From assembly GCA_032719365.1 (NCBI GenBank), contig CM064872.1, forward strand, positions 61,456,296-61,520,295: DNA of 64,000 nt, read 5' to 3'. The notes under the pieces are model-generated. The model was not told the origin of the DNA and ran no database searches. It saw nothing but the letters and a program-made list of their open reading frames with translations. Source of the stretch: Prinsepia uniflora (taxonomy: Eukaryota > Streptophyta > Magnoliopsida > Rosales > Rosaceae). Made by a program: the position numbers and the translations under genes. How positions within the stretch are numbered: the first letter of the stretch is position 1; each line of letters starts with the position of its first letter. This document shows, one piece after another, positions 25,901 through 35,159 of this stretch.

Positions 25901-26056
25901 ACTACCCGAACTAAAAGTCAACATTTTGCCCGAACCAAGGGCAAAAATCGTCATTCTAAACTTACGTACCTATCGGGACCACCTAACCACCAATAAACCT
26001 CACTAATCCCACCTTAAACACTATCGTAATCCCGGTTCTCGGGACGGGTTGTTACA
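22974..26056 (-). mobile_element. Solo LTR (copy C) nested in the 3' LTR
   Basis: The 3083-bp unit TGTCAGGACCC...GGGTTGTTACA has no internal domain. Left flank ...CTTTG and right flank TTTGT share TTTG. The interrupted sequence is the repeated GGCTCTGTTTTCTTGAG word of the host LTR, which reads through once the unit is removed. It has GTGAGTGGAC at 23260-23269, GTCCACTCAC at 24159-24168, a minisatellite at 23505-23725 and a CGCG cluster at 24465-24510. Confidence 0.8.
23505..23725. repeat. Minisatellite of CCGAGTCTTTAAACTC units in LTR copy C
   Basis: Seven or more GAGTCTTTAAACTC words occur singly or in close pairs, then degrade to GGGTCTTTAAACCC at about 23655 and 23700. Each is an imperfect palindrome and the change keeps the ends complementary (GAGT/ACTC to GGGT/ACCC). 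The same unit recurs in copies D and F at the corresponding place. Confidence 0.8.
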
Positions 26057-26559
26057 TTTGTTTCTTGAGTCGGTTTTCACTCGGACATCCAGAGTTAGGC
26101 TTGGTTTTCTTGAGTGGTTAGCCTACCAGTAGTGCAGTTTGATTATGCTGATTGATATTGAGCATCGAGGATGGGTTGGTTATGTGTGATTATTGATGTG
26201 GTGTCTAGATATATTTTGGTATATGATTAGATTTACTAATATTGCATAACTTGTGCTTTTACGGTTTTCTAATTGAATTTCCATGAACATTAATTGTTCG
26301 TTTGATACGGTTTCCTTTTATGTGTGCATAGTTTAGAAAACGGAGGGTAAACTACTTACATTTTTCAAACTATATTTTTTTTTCCACTCACATTTTATGG
26401 GTTTCGTGGCACGTGAACAGGGACCTACTTTGGCGCTGGAGGCATAAACTAGACTCTACGCACTCGACAACGGACTAGGGTAGGATTAAACGTTTTAAGT
26501 TGTATCTTGATACTTATGCTCTATAAATAGTTGTGTAAAATATCCCTTGTTAGTTAGTT

Positions 26560-26890
26560 GGTGAGTTTTAGCAATACTGTGTGATATTTTTTAGCTTAGT
26601 TGTGATTTCTGTTATTAACTGTTAGACGGGAATAGGATCCTCCACATTTATCTAAGTTTTTTTCGAGGAATGATCCTTTTATCTGCGCTGAATTTGGAAA
26701 TTGACTGCAGAGTGAGAGGAATTGGATCTTTCGATATGTACTGGGTGGTCTCGTAGGTGTATTCTGAGAGGAGATCGGTAATAGCTTGGCCTTTCTCAGA
26801 TGGCCAGGGGGCATAAGAGATATCGAATTCACTGAGTTCGATGGCCCATTTGGTGAGTCTTCTTTAAGTGTCAAGCCTTTGTAGCACTTA
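26560..26890 (-). pseudogene. Decayed RNase H segment of the minus-strand Tat/Athila-like Gypsy element
   Basis: Minus-strand reading includes LTKWAIELSEFDISYAPWPS (about 26807-26866) and EKGQAITDLLSEYTYETTQY. This corresponds to the RT/RNase H connection of Tat-type Gypsy elements (canonical ...KGQALADFVAEF). The coding then meets the Del/Tekay-like insertion and is taken up again near 5400. Confidence 0.75.
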
Positions 26891-28010
26891 CTGGAAGAGC
26901 AAGTTTTTCTAAATTAGCGTACCTGATTTTTGGCATCTTGGAATTGCTTTATGATGTAGTAGATCGGGTGCTTTGCTTCGTTGGTTCTCTTTATAAGGAC
27001 TAAAATGGTCGCCAAATGGGAGATTGAAAGGTAGACCACGAGTTGTTCTCCTATGTCTAGTCGGGCGAGCAGGGGGGCCTTTCACATATATGCTTTGAGA
27101 TCGGTAAAATCTTGCTCGTATTTGGGTGTCCACTTGATTGTTCTTCCCTTCGTCATGAAGGACTTGAAGAATGGTAGGCACTTGTAGGTGGCTCGGGAGA
27201 TGAAGGAGGTGAGGACGTCTACTCTTCCTATGAGGCTCTGGACTTCCTTGATGGTTCAATGAGGCTATATATCAAGGATGACCTTGATCTTCTTTGGTTT
27301 GGCTTTGATGCCTCACTGGCTAATCTTGTAGCCGAGAAATTTTCCAGATCTAACTCCAAAAACACATTTGGCGGGATTGAGCTGCGTTTTGTATTGCTTA
27401 AGTACTTTGAACATCAAAGAGAGATTGTGGAAATGGTCGACCATTGTTTTTGTCTAGACTAGCATGTCACCGACATAGACTTTCATGGCATTTCGTTGTA
27501 ATAATAGATACTGAGGTTGGTGTGGAAGTTCATGTGGATTTGATTATCTGGATGCATAAGGATCTGATTATACCTGAAGTAGGCATCCATGAAGCTGAGT
27601 AGTTTGTGCCCGGCTGTTGGGTCCACTAGGAGATCGATTTTGGGGAGAGGAAAACTATTTTTAGGGTAGGCGCGATTAAGGTCAATGAAATCAATGCACA
27701 TTTTCCATACCCTAGATGGTTTCTTGACCAGAACTACATTGATGATCCAAGCCACGTAAATAGCCTTTCGCATGAAGTGGATCGTGCTTAGCTTGGTGAT
27801 TTCCTCTTTTATAGCCAATTATTGCTTGGCATCATCGGTGCGTTGCTTCTGGGTAACAGGCTTGAAAGAAGGATCAATGGTAAGCTTGAGGAAATTAACA
27901 TATGTGGATATGATGGGGCATATCAGTGTAAGACTAAGCAAGCACCTCTCTATTTTCCTTGAGGAAACGAATAAGGTCCTCTTGAGTCTTCTGCTGTAAG
28001 GAAGTACCAA
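26891..28010 (-). pseudogene. Decayed reverse transcriptase of the Tat/Athila-like Gypsy element
   Basis: The minus strand encodes VAWIINVVLVKKPSRVWKMC IDFIDLNRAYPKNSFPLPKI with DLLVDPTAGHKLLSFMDAYF next, at about 27540-27750. This matches fingers and palm motifs of Tat/Athila RTs (canonical YSGYNQI is here FRYNQI). The stretch continues to MPFG-like sequence near 27480. A + strand frame at 27259-27462 is a shadow. Several stops and shifts separate the blocks, so the polymerase is dead. Confidence 0.85.
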
Positions 28011-28336
28011 TTCGAACCTAACGATCTAGGTAGGCAGGGTGAAGAGTAATCGGCTCAGCAATCTCAACTGGTTGAGTTTGGCTAGTAGATAGGCCATGTG
28101 GATCCTCTGGAGGACTAGCTTCGATCTGTCACATAAGCTCTGGATCGATTGGGTCGGCCTTGTATGCCTTTCTAGTGACAACCAGTGTTTGTTTGCTGGT
28201 TAGGGATTTACATTGGTGAGAGCCTATTGGTAGCAAGTGCATGCCTAAAGCTGTTCTCCCCGAACCTGGCCAATGCCCATGATGATAGGGAACTTCATGA
28301 GGAGAAGATGGGTAGAGCATACCGCATTGATCTGGT

Positions 28337-28620
28337 TCAGGAGCCCCTACCAAGGATGACATTGTAGGTCATGGGGAAATCGACCACGAGGAATGTGACG
28401 ATGGCGGTTACGATGCATGGCATGGTGCCGACTGAAATGGATAGCGAGACAATGTGGATCATCATTACTGAGGCTCTTGAGAAACTTAGCAGTGAAGTGA
28501 CTCCCCTGTTCAAGTCCTTGTCAGGTATGCCGAGCTGAGTGAACGCCTTCATGAAGATCCCGTTGATTGAGTCGTCGGTATCTATGAGAATTCGTCTAAT
28601 GTCAAATTTGGAGATATGGG
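28337..28620 (-). pseudogene. Protease region of the Tat/Athila-like Gypsy element
   Basis: Minus-strand VTSLLSFSRASVMMIHIVSL and AIVTFLVVDFPMTYNVILGR match the aspartic-protease region of Tat elements (canonical TFLVVDCPSAYNAILGRP). The typical active-site Asp-Ser/Thr-Gly lies upstream; DDSINGIF-like sequence near 28560-28580 is its likely remnant (DTDDSINGI). It lies between gag and RT, in the expected order. Confidence 0.7.
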
Positions 28621-29049
28621 CATGGATGATTAGAGGGTCTTTGTGGGGGAAGACAATTTCTTATTCTTCCTCATCAGAGAAGGTGATCAGTTCCTAGCTT
28701 ACCATGTTGACTTTTCGTGCTCTACTAGATTCAATGTTAAAGAGTTAGTGATTGGATTGGGCTGTTTGGAGGAAGTCCTTTACCCAATTGGAAGTATAGA
28801 TGGAGGAGATAGTAGATCGACCACTGGTTGTGTTGATTTATGGGTTTGCCACGGGCCAATGGTCATTCTGCAAGAACTGGTTGATCTTCCCATCGTAGAC
28901 TAATCCTTACACAATGTCACAGAAGGCTACACACTCATCAATGGAATGGCCATTGAACTTGGGGTATTGGCAGTAGAGATTGGGGTGAAGAGGTGGTCGG
29001 GAGTTGCGGGGTTGGGCCTTTGGTTTCCCGATCATGTTCTCTATATTTA

Positions 29050-29990
29050 ACAGTATATTCTCTAAGGAGGTATTGAGAATGATGTAAGTTTCGTACCTAC
29101 GAATTAGAGCGTGATGGCGATCTCCCTAGAGAGCCTGGTTGTGGGTCTTCTATCCCTAGTTGTCGTACCATCGGTCCCGCCTGCCCTTGTGATTGTTGTC
29201 GTATGAGCCCTTCCGATTACCTGTGGAAGCGTTGTGCTCGTATGATCAGTTGCACTATTCGGCCTCGTTGTGGGGCTTGCTAGGCTGGGCATGTTGGGAC
29301 CCTGTGTTGATGGAACCCGCATGCTATTTCTTTTTTGTTGGTAGGATGTGAAATTTTTTGTCTTTGCATGGATGACATCCTATTTCATGAGCTCATTGTA
29401 GTCTTCACAACCCATGATGAAGGCTTGTTACTTGAAGGGCGACTCTTGAGGCCGCTACGGAATGCTCGAAAGGCCACTTTTTCATCACTCTCCTAGCATT
29501 TAGAATATTCCTGGCTGAATCGAGTAACATACTTTTTGTAGGGTCCCAATCTCCCCTTATCAAAGAGATCCCATATCTTCCGTAATTAGTAGTCCATCGG
29601 TCTAGATCATAAAATGATTCAGGAAGACCATGTGTAACTCTTCGAAGGAGTTTATGGTGCATGGTTAGAGTCGGTAAAACCAATTAAGGACAGCTTCTAT
29701 AATAGTTGCGCTAAAGATCAAGCACTGCACTGCGTCGGAGAGGTTCCTAAAGGTGACTGTCGACTGGTAGTTGTTCATATGTGTGACTGGGTCACCCTTC
29801 CTCAAGTAGGGGGCAATCTTGAAGGGTTTCACTTTCGACTCGTGTCGGTACTACAGAATACGGATTGTGAAGGGGCCGGTGTTGGCTTTTGGCTTTGGGG
29901 ACAGCTTGGTTTTTCTTTTCTCGCCTTCCAATTCACTCACGCGTTGTAGAATTTCCTGAATGACATCGACCGATCTATTGATGGAAGAAC
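29050..29990 (-). pseudogene. Decayed gag of the Tat/Athila-like Gypsy element
   Basis: The minus strand reads LRKGDPVTHMNNYQSTVTFR NLSDAVQCLIFSATIIEAVL at about 29700-29820. SFEELHMVFLNHF follows near 29590-29640. These fit the gag capsid block GDPxxH...LSDAxxCKxFPxTLxGxAxxWFxxLPPxSIxSFxxLxxxFxxHF. A Gly/Thr-rich linker region follows at 29104-29322. Stops and shifts are present. Confidence 0.7.
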
Positions 29991-30755
29991 ATCGTCCCAA
30001 TCAGTCAGCAATGGGCCGTCGACCCTCATTGTTATGGCTCGACTGAGGCCAATCAAAAGCCAATGGTCCATGGTCCTTTCTATGAACCCTATTTAATCCA
30101 ATGGTTGATTCACACACACTCGTCAAAAGCCCTAGAAGTATTTTACATATTCATCGACCTTTCAATTAGGATGAGAGGATCAAGAGAAGAATGCAGGGAA
30201 TTGAATATTTATTAAATTGCTTTAGAAGGCAAACCAATGAGGTAAATGAGGGGCCACATAGCGGTTTAATAATTTTAATTTTTTTATACTGACTATAAAA
30301 ATTATTTAAATCATGATTACGTAAAATATTAGGAATTAAACTAAAGGCATCACCTTACCAATTTTGTACTAGTGGTCCTTATCCATAGGCATGACCAATA
30401 TCCTGGTACACGCACATAATATACTTTCTTCTTTTGTCTCATGAGAATTATAAAAGCGTGTTAAGATAGTCTAAATTTTCTTTAATCGTATCATTTAGAG
30501 GGCCTTTTATTTTAATAAGGTGATTATGTCTCATAAAGTAAGGCAATTACGTATCACATTTTATTATGAATTGAAAATAAGAAAGAAAAAAATATTTAAG
30601 CAGACTTCAACATTATAAAATTCATAAAAATGAATGCGTATCTCAATTCTACACTTCAATTAAAGTAATCGTTGTCGTGAAAATTAGTGGGAACATTCAT
30701 CTTGTTTTGTTATGGTATGTTACATCAAATTTTATTTACATGAATAATTACATTA
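29991..30755. other. AT-rich stretch, nothing recognised
   Basis: This probably contains the 5' non-coding part of the minus-strand Gypsy element, but no clear LTR or primer site could be identified. No open frame of note is present. Confidence 0.3.
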
Positions 30756-31238
30756 AGACGTTATTTGATATTTTATATTGTACTGATTATTTTAATTAGT
30801 TAGACCAATATATCCATCGGATATACTGGTTATTTAACCGAATATTTAATGTTTTACCAGATTAAAATGCTGACTATATTATCTTAGTCAAATTATATTA
30901 TAGTAGTTGATAAGAAAATTTCTATGTCATAAACATTAATTATGTATATTAATACTATTATTTATTTTTATTCTAATTGATTATTGATATATTATTATTA
31001 CTAATTCATTATTATTTCTAATCAATTATTATTATTATTATTATTACACTTTTCAAAATTGCTAATCATCCGACTATTTAATAAAGAAAATTTTGAAGGT
31101 ATTATTTTAGCAAGTATAGACTGTATAAAAGTATTCAACCATATTAATTTATACAATGACTAATTAATATGAGTGGTACCGAATAATAATTTCCTACTAT
31201 ATTATTATATACAGTATACGATGTACCAAACATAGTCT
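30756..31238. mobile_element. Probable MITE (about 480 bp) with imperfect terminal inverted repeats
   Basis: The left end AGACGTTATTTGATATTTTA and the reverse complement of the right end, AGACTATGTTTGGTACATCG, align over about 27 bases including a shared TACTG near the inner end. The interior is strongly AT-rich and non-coding. The AGACTATGTTTGGTA type of terminus is common in plant MITEs. No convincing target duplication is visible, so the superfamily is unassigned. Confidence 0.4.
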
Positions 31239-31254
31239 AAAGTAAGATTATTAA

Positions 31255-32185
31255 TTAGTTTTTTGGTTCGATTTTTTTGTCGAAATTGAAACCGAACCGA
31301 TTAGGGAATCGATTTTGGTTCAGTTTGATTCTCATTCCTAAATTCATTTTGAACCGAATTTAGTTGGTTTAGTTTGGTTTTCAATCGGTTTAATCGATTT
31401 TTGCGTGAAGAAATGGCGAATCGATGGACAAACGGAGGGATTGAAAGAGACGGAGAGATTGAGAGATTAAGAGAGAGTGTGATGATTGAGGGAGAGAGAA
31501 TTGAGAGATTGAATACCTAGCAGTCTCTCTCCCTCAATCTCTCTGCCTGCACTCTTCCTTAATTTCTTCGTCTACATCAATCCCTCAACAAAATGATGAA
31601 GATTGAGATAGGAGAACGAAGTTCGAAGATGCAAATGCGAATGAAAACAAAGAGGGAGATGCAAACGAAGTGCAAAGATCGATCTCTATGTGCCATGGAT
31701 GAAAAGTGCGAGGTCTGATTTTGATGTTTTCAATGGGTTCGACATGAAGGAAGATTGAAGGCGAAGAATGAAGTTAGAGTTTCGATGGGTGCAACACTAG
31801 GTTAGACTGAGAGGAAGACAAAGAAGTGATGTGCGAACATGAAGGAAGAATGAAAGGGGAGAGTGAAGACTGAAGGTGAAGAGCTTTGTTAATCTCGAAG
31901 TATCGAACCCTAATCTCACAATGCGCACAGTTTCATTCTATTGAACCCTAAGGGAACAAGACGCACTGTTTCACCCCCACCCAAAAAATAATAATTGAAT
32001 TTTCGGTCCACTCCGGTTTTGGGGCCTCTGAGAACTAAAATCGAATCAAGTCTAGTCTAGTTTGGTTTGGTTTGGTTTTCACTATTTCGTCCTAATTTAT
32101 TTTTTTCAATTTGGTGTTTTTTGGTTCGGTTCTTACTCAATGAGATTGTTCAGTCAGTTTTTTCGAACAGATTAACAGTCCTAGC
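31255..32185. repeat. Region bounded by GGTTCGGTTT/AACCGAACCG-rich low-complexity sequence
   Basis: Both borders are rich in GGTTCG(G/A)TTTT and AAACCGAACCG words. The centre (31430-31560) contains purine-rich GAGAGATTGAGAGA sequence followed by its pyrimidine complement, giving a possible fold-back around 31485-31545. It looks like an old non-autonomous element. Ends and class could not be determined. Confidence 0.35.
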
Positions 32186-33600
32186 TTAAAGGGATGAGTT
32201 ATCATAGTTTAGTGCTCATCTCCAACTTTGTGTAAGTTGTAAAATATTAATTTTCTATGGTACTTATGTTCATTGTGTAATAGGAGGTTTTAGGTTGTGG
32301 ATTTTACATTTGTAAAATGAGAGGTTGATACCTTGTATATCCCCTCTTCTATTATCATTGTATTAAAAATTCCTTTAAATAAATTTCTTAATTTTTGTTG
32401 TTATCTATATCCCTCTGCTAGGAGATGGAATATTCCTTATGTGTAATCTTTTTCTTCTATCCTTGTCTTTGTTTTTGTGCTCCTAGCCGTGCGGCTAATG
32501 TATTTTGAGTCTTTTGGCTCTTGTTGGTTTCTTTTGTTTCTTTTTTGTAAGTTTGCTCTTGGCTCCCATGCCAGTTTGTTGTGAGCCCTTCGGCTCATTT
32601 TTTGGGCTTGGTCCCTTAATACAATTTGATTTAACGAAGAACAATAAACCCTGAAAACATTTATCAATTAACATGTTTTTGGGTTGTTGTAGAAAAATGA
32701 ATAAGGAACAATAAATTGGATTATTGGATGGCATTAATTAACCCTTCAAGCTCTTAAATAGCCCCCTATCACCTACCATGTGAGTTTTCTCAAAATGACC
32801 ACATTTGAATTTACCTCAAATCAATATGGACGAACTTGAAATAAATACCTCTAAATACAAAAGCGGAAACGATGTATTAAATTTCAATGAGGAGTCCTAA
32901 TGAGATTTTTTTTAGAATGTCAGAATCATTAAGCATCGCCTTAATTACTTTCAATTAGTTTAATATTAATTTACAAATTAGCATTGTAAGCTAATTATAA
33001 ATTTTCTTTTAAAACTGATTGTTAGCGTGTTACTCCTCAATTTTAACTCATGGGCAATTGAGTATAGTCCAATGTCCATGAACCGCACTCAAAGTTTGAC
33101 TTTAAAAAGCTAAAGAAAAGTTTCATGGGTATTGTTATGGTCGGTTAATTCATTATTATTAAAATTTAATACATTAAGAAACTACACAATTTTTTTTAAT
33201 AATTTGTCCCTCCGTAATTTTAGATAAGTCGCTCATATCTGCTAAATATTTTTTATTATTATTAAAGAAGATTCGAGAAATTTTAAAAATTATCCATATA
33301 ATATGTTATCGAAATTTAAATTTAAGATCAATTATTAATAAGTCAATATTAGAATCAACTGAATTAAACTCAATGAATTCTGCTAACCATTGATATATAA
33401 ATATATATATATAAAAACAATATTTTATCCATATAATCATAAATTGTCACTAACTTGAGTGGAGAAAATTCTTTCTTCCATTATTAAATTATAAATTATA
33501 ATTGAATTTTTGTTTATATAACCGTTACTTTACAAATAAAACTATGATTTTATAATATTTATTGTTATTAATATACCATTAAATCAATAATAATTTGCAG
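32186..33600. other. AT-rich intergenic DNA
   Basis: No gene is supported. A patch at 32480-32600 contains CGTGCGGCTAATG, TTTTGGCTC and CCCTTCGGCTCATT words of unknown origin. The rest is AT-rich with short simple-sequence runs. Confidence 0.4.
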
Positions 33601-33639
33601 AAAAATGTAATAAGGACGTATATTTAAGAAGAAGAAAAA

Positions 33640-34060
33640 AAAAATAGAGTGCAACTGGGAAGGGGGGGACCAATTGCCTTATAGCCATGTAGAACAACAG
33701 TTCGCCATAAACGCCACAGCGCCCACTCTCCCCAAGCGGGCCCCGCCAATTTTATTTTAAACTTTTCCTAATCTTCTCATTTGGGCCCCGCCAGGCTCAA
33801 AATTGGGGACCACATCCTCCAAGTGGGAACCACACCGCGAAGTGATTAAGCCGGCGGCTGTCAGAGAAGTCAAAAATTCGCAGTGGTCCCGCTTCTCAAA
33901 TGTCTCCACGTGTGCGGCCACGATCACCTCATCTTGGCGAGTGCTTCGAGCTGGTCCCCACGCCGTGGTCCAAGCGAGCACGCAGCGACGCGTGTCTAGG
34001 ACAAATTTTTCATCGAGTTATCTTTTACTTGTGTTTTTCTTTTCCTCTTGGGATGTTTAG
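33640..34060. other. GC-richer island upstream of the KNOX gene, no supported gene
   Basis: Composition shifts sharply against the AT-rich flanks. It contains CCACGTGTG (near 33905) and repeated GGGCCCCGCC words. Open frames on both strands (33803-34060 plus, 33757-33981 minus) have no recognised protein and look like chance frames. It could be a distal promoter region of the KNOX gene 1.1 kb downstream, or an old element. Confidence 0.3.
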
Positions 34061-34820
34061 TCGCGAATTTTAAAACTTAAAATGAAGGTCCCATAAAGAG
34101 AAAGGAGGGACACTATCACAACTACCCTAATAATAGTCAATATGATAAGAAAATGTTTCTGTTTTAAACATATCTAACTATTTTACTGTTAATGGGTCGA
34201 CATTGGAGTTGTGTTAGATTATATTAGTAGTCTATAATTGGCTGTTGAATTTAATATGAGATCTACGAAATATAAATTTTTAATAAAAATTACTACACAA
34301 AAATAATGAGAATAATATGATATATTATATTATATTACATTGTAAAACCAACATTTACTCATTCAATTTTAATCGGATCACCTATTTATTCGACCATATA
34401 TTTCGTTTATTCTTAATAAATAAACATACTTTATATTATTAACATGAAAATTCAAATGGTAAATTGTAAAACTAACTCAAAATATCAAATTTTCTTTGAT
34501 AAGACACTATATAACCATTATTTTTCAAAACCAAAAAAAAAAAAAGGTATTTCGATTCACTAAACTATTATATCCAAATTTGATTTGGTATAAATATTAT
34601 TTTCAACTTTTATTTGAGATAGCGTGATGAGTGATGACAATTAAAACAACAAAAAAGTCTTATATTCTTCTTATCGTAGTAATAGGGACAGCCTTAACCC
34701 TTCGGCTCCTTCATTAATGAATAAATTATCTACAAAATCCCCTCCATTTTCTCTCTAAAAGCAGGTTCCCGAGCTGTTTTGGCTCGCCGGTCTATCATCA
34801 CTATTCAATATGTCTCATCC

Positions 34821-34827
34821 TATATAA
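34821..34827 (+). promoter_or_regulatory. TATA box of the KNOX gene
   Basis: TATATAA lies about 335 bp before the KNOX start codon. It is followed by a CT-rich leader (CTCTCTCTCT near 34855), common around plant transcription starts. A start about 30 bp downstream would give a 5' leader near 300 nt. Confidence 0.55.
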
Positions 34828-35036
34828 CCCAGCAACCCTTTAAACTAAACCGTCTCTCTCTCTAAAAAGCACTCATCTTTCTCTCTTTCCGTATTTCGAA
34901 AAACACACACCATACAGTGTACAGAACCAGAGATATATATAAATCCAATCAGCCATATATATAATATATATTTGTCTTCGCTCTCTGCTTCACTTCTGCA
35001 ACTCCGAAGACTCGGAGAGCTTCTAATTCTTCATCC

Positions 35037-35075
35037 ATGTCCTCAGAATCATCGTATTCTTTTTTAATTGACTAG
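35037..35075 (+). CDS. 12-codon upstream ORF in the KNOX leader
   Basis: This is the only ATG seen between the TATA box and the main start. It opens a 12-residue frame (MSSESSYSFLID) that closes 85 nt before the KNOX ATG. Such an upstream ORF can lower or condition translation of the main frame. Whether its peptide matters is unknown; length and position are what the sequence shows. Confidence 0.45.
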   Translation: MSSESSYSFLID

Positions 35076-35159
35076 AAGAAAAAAAGCAACAGAGGAAGAA
35101 ACAGAGTGCCTGTCGACTCTGTTTTTTCGATTACTTTAATACCCTGCTGAACGTCGATC

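Larger units (their letters stand above)
21244..26545 (+). mobile_element. 3' LTR of the Del/Tekay-like Gypsy element, interrupted by 22974-26056
   Basis: It starts TGTAACAACCCGGAACAT right after a purine-rich TTTTTTTAAGGAGTAGG tract. It parallels the 5' LTR and resumes after the nested solo LTR (26061 onward), ending near a TTGTGTAAAATA word shared with the 5' LTR at 14827-14838. Without the insertion it is about 2.2 kb. The terminus is diverged, and no match to the left flank TTTAC (5402-5406) is visible, so the right boundary is approximate. Confidence 0.7.

Noticed and set aside
33803..34060. 85-codon plus-strand frame upstream of the KNOX gene
   Set aside because: No recognisable domain, overlaps an equally open minus-strand frame, and ends in low-complexity Ser/Leu/Phe sequence.
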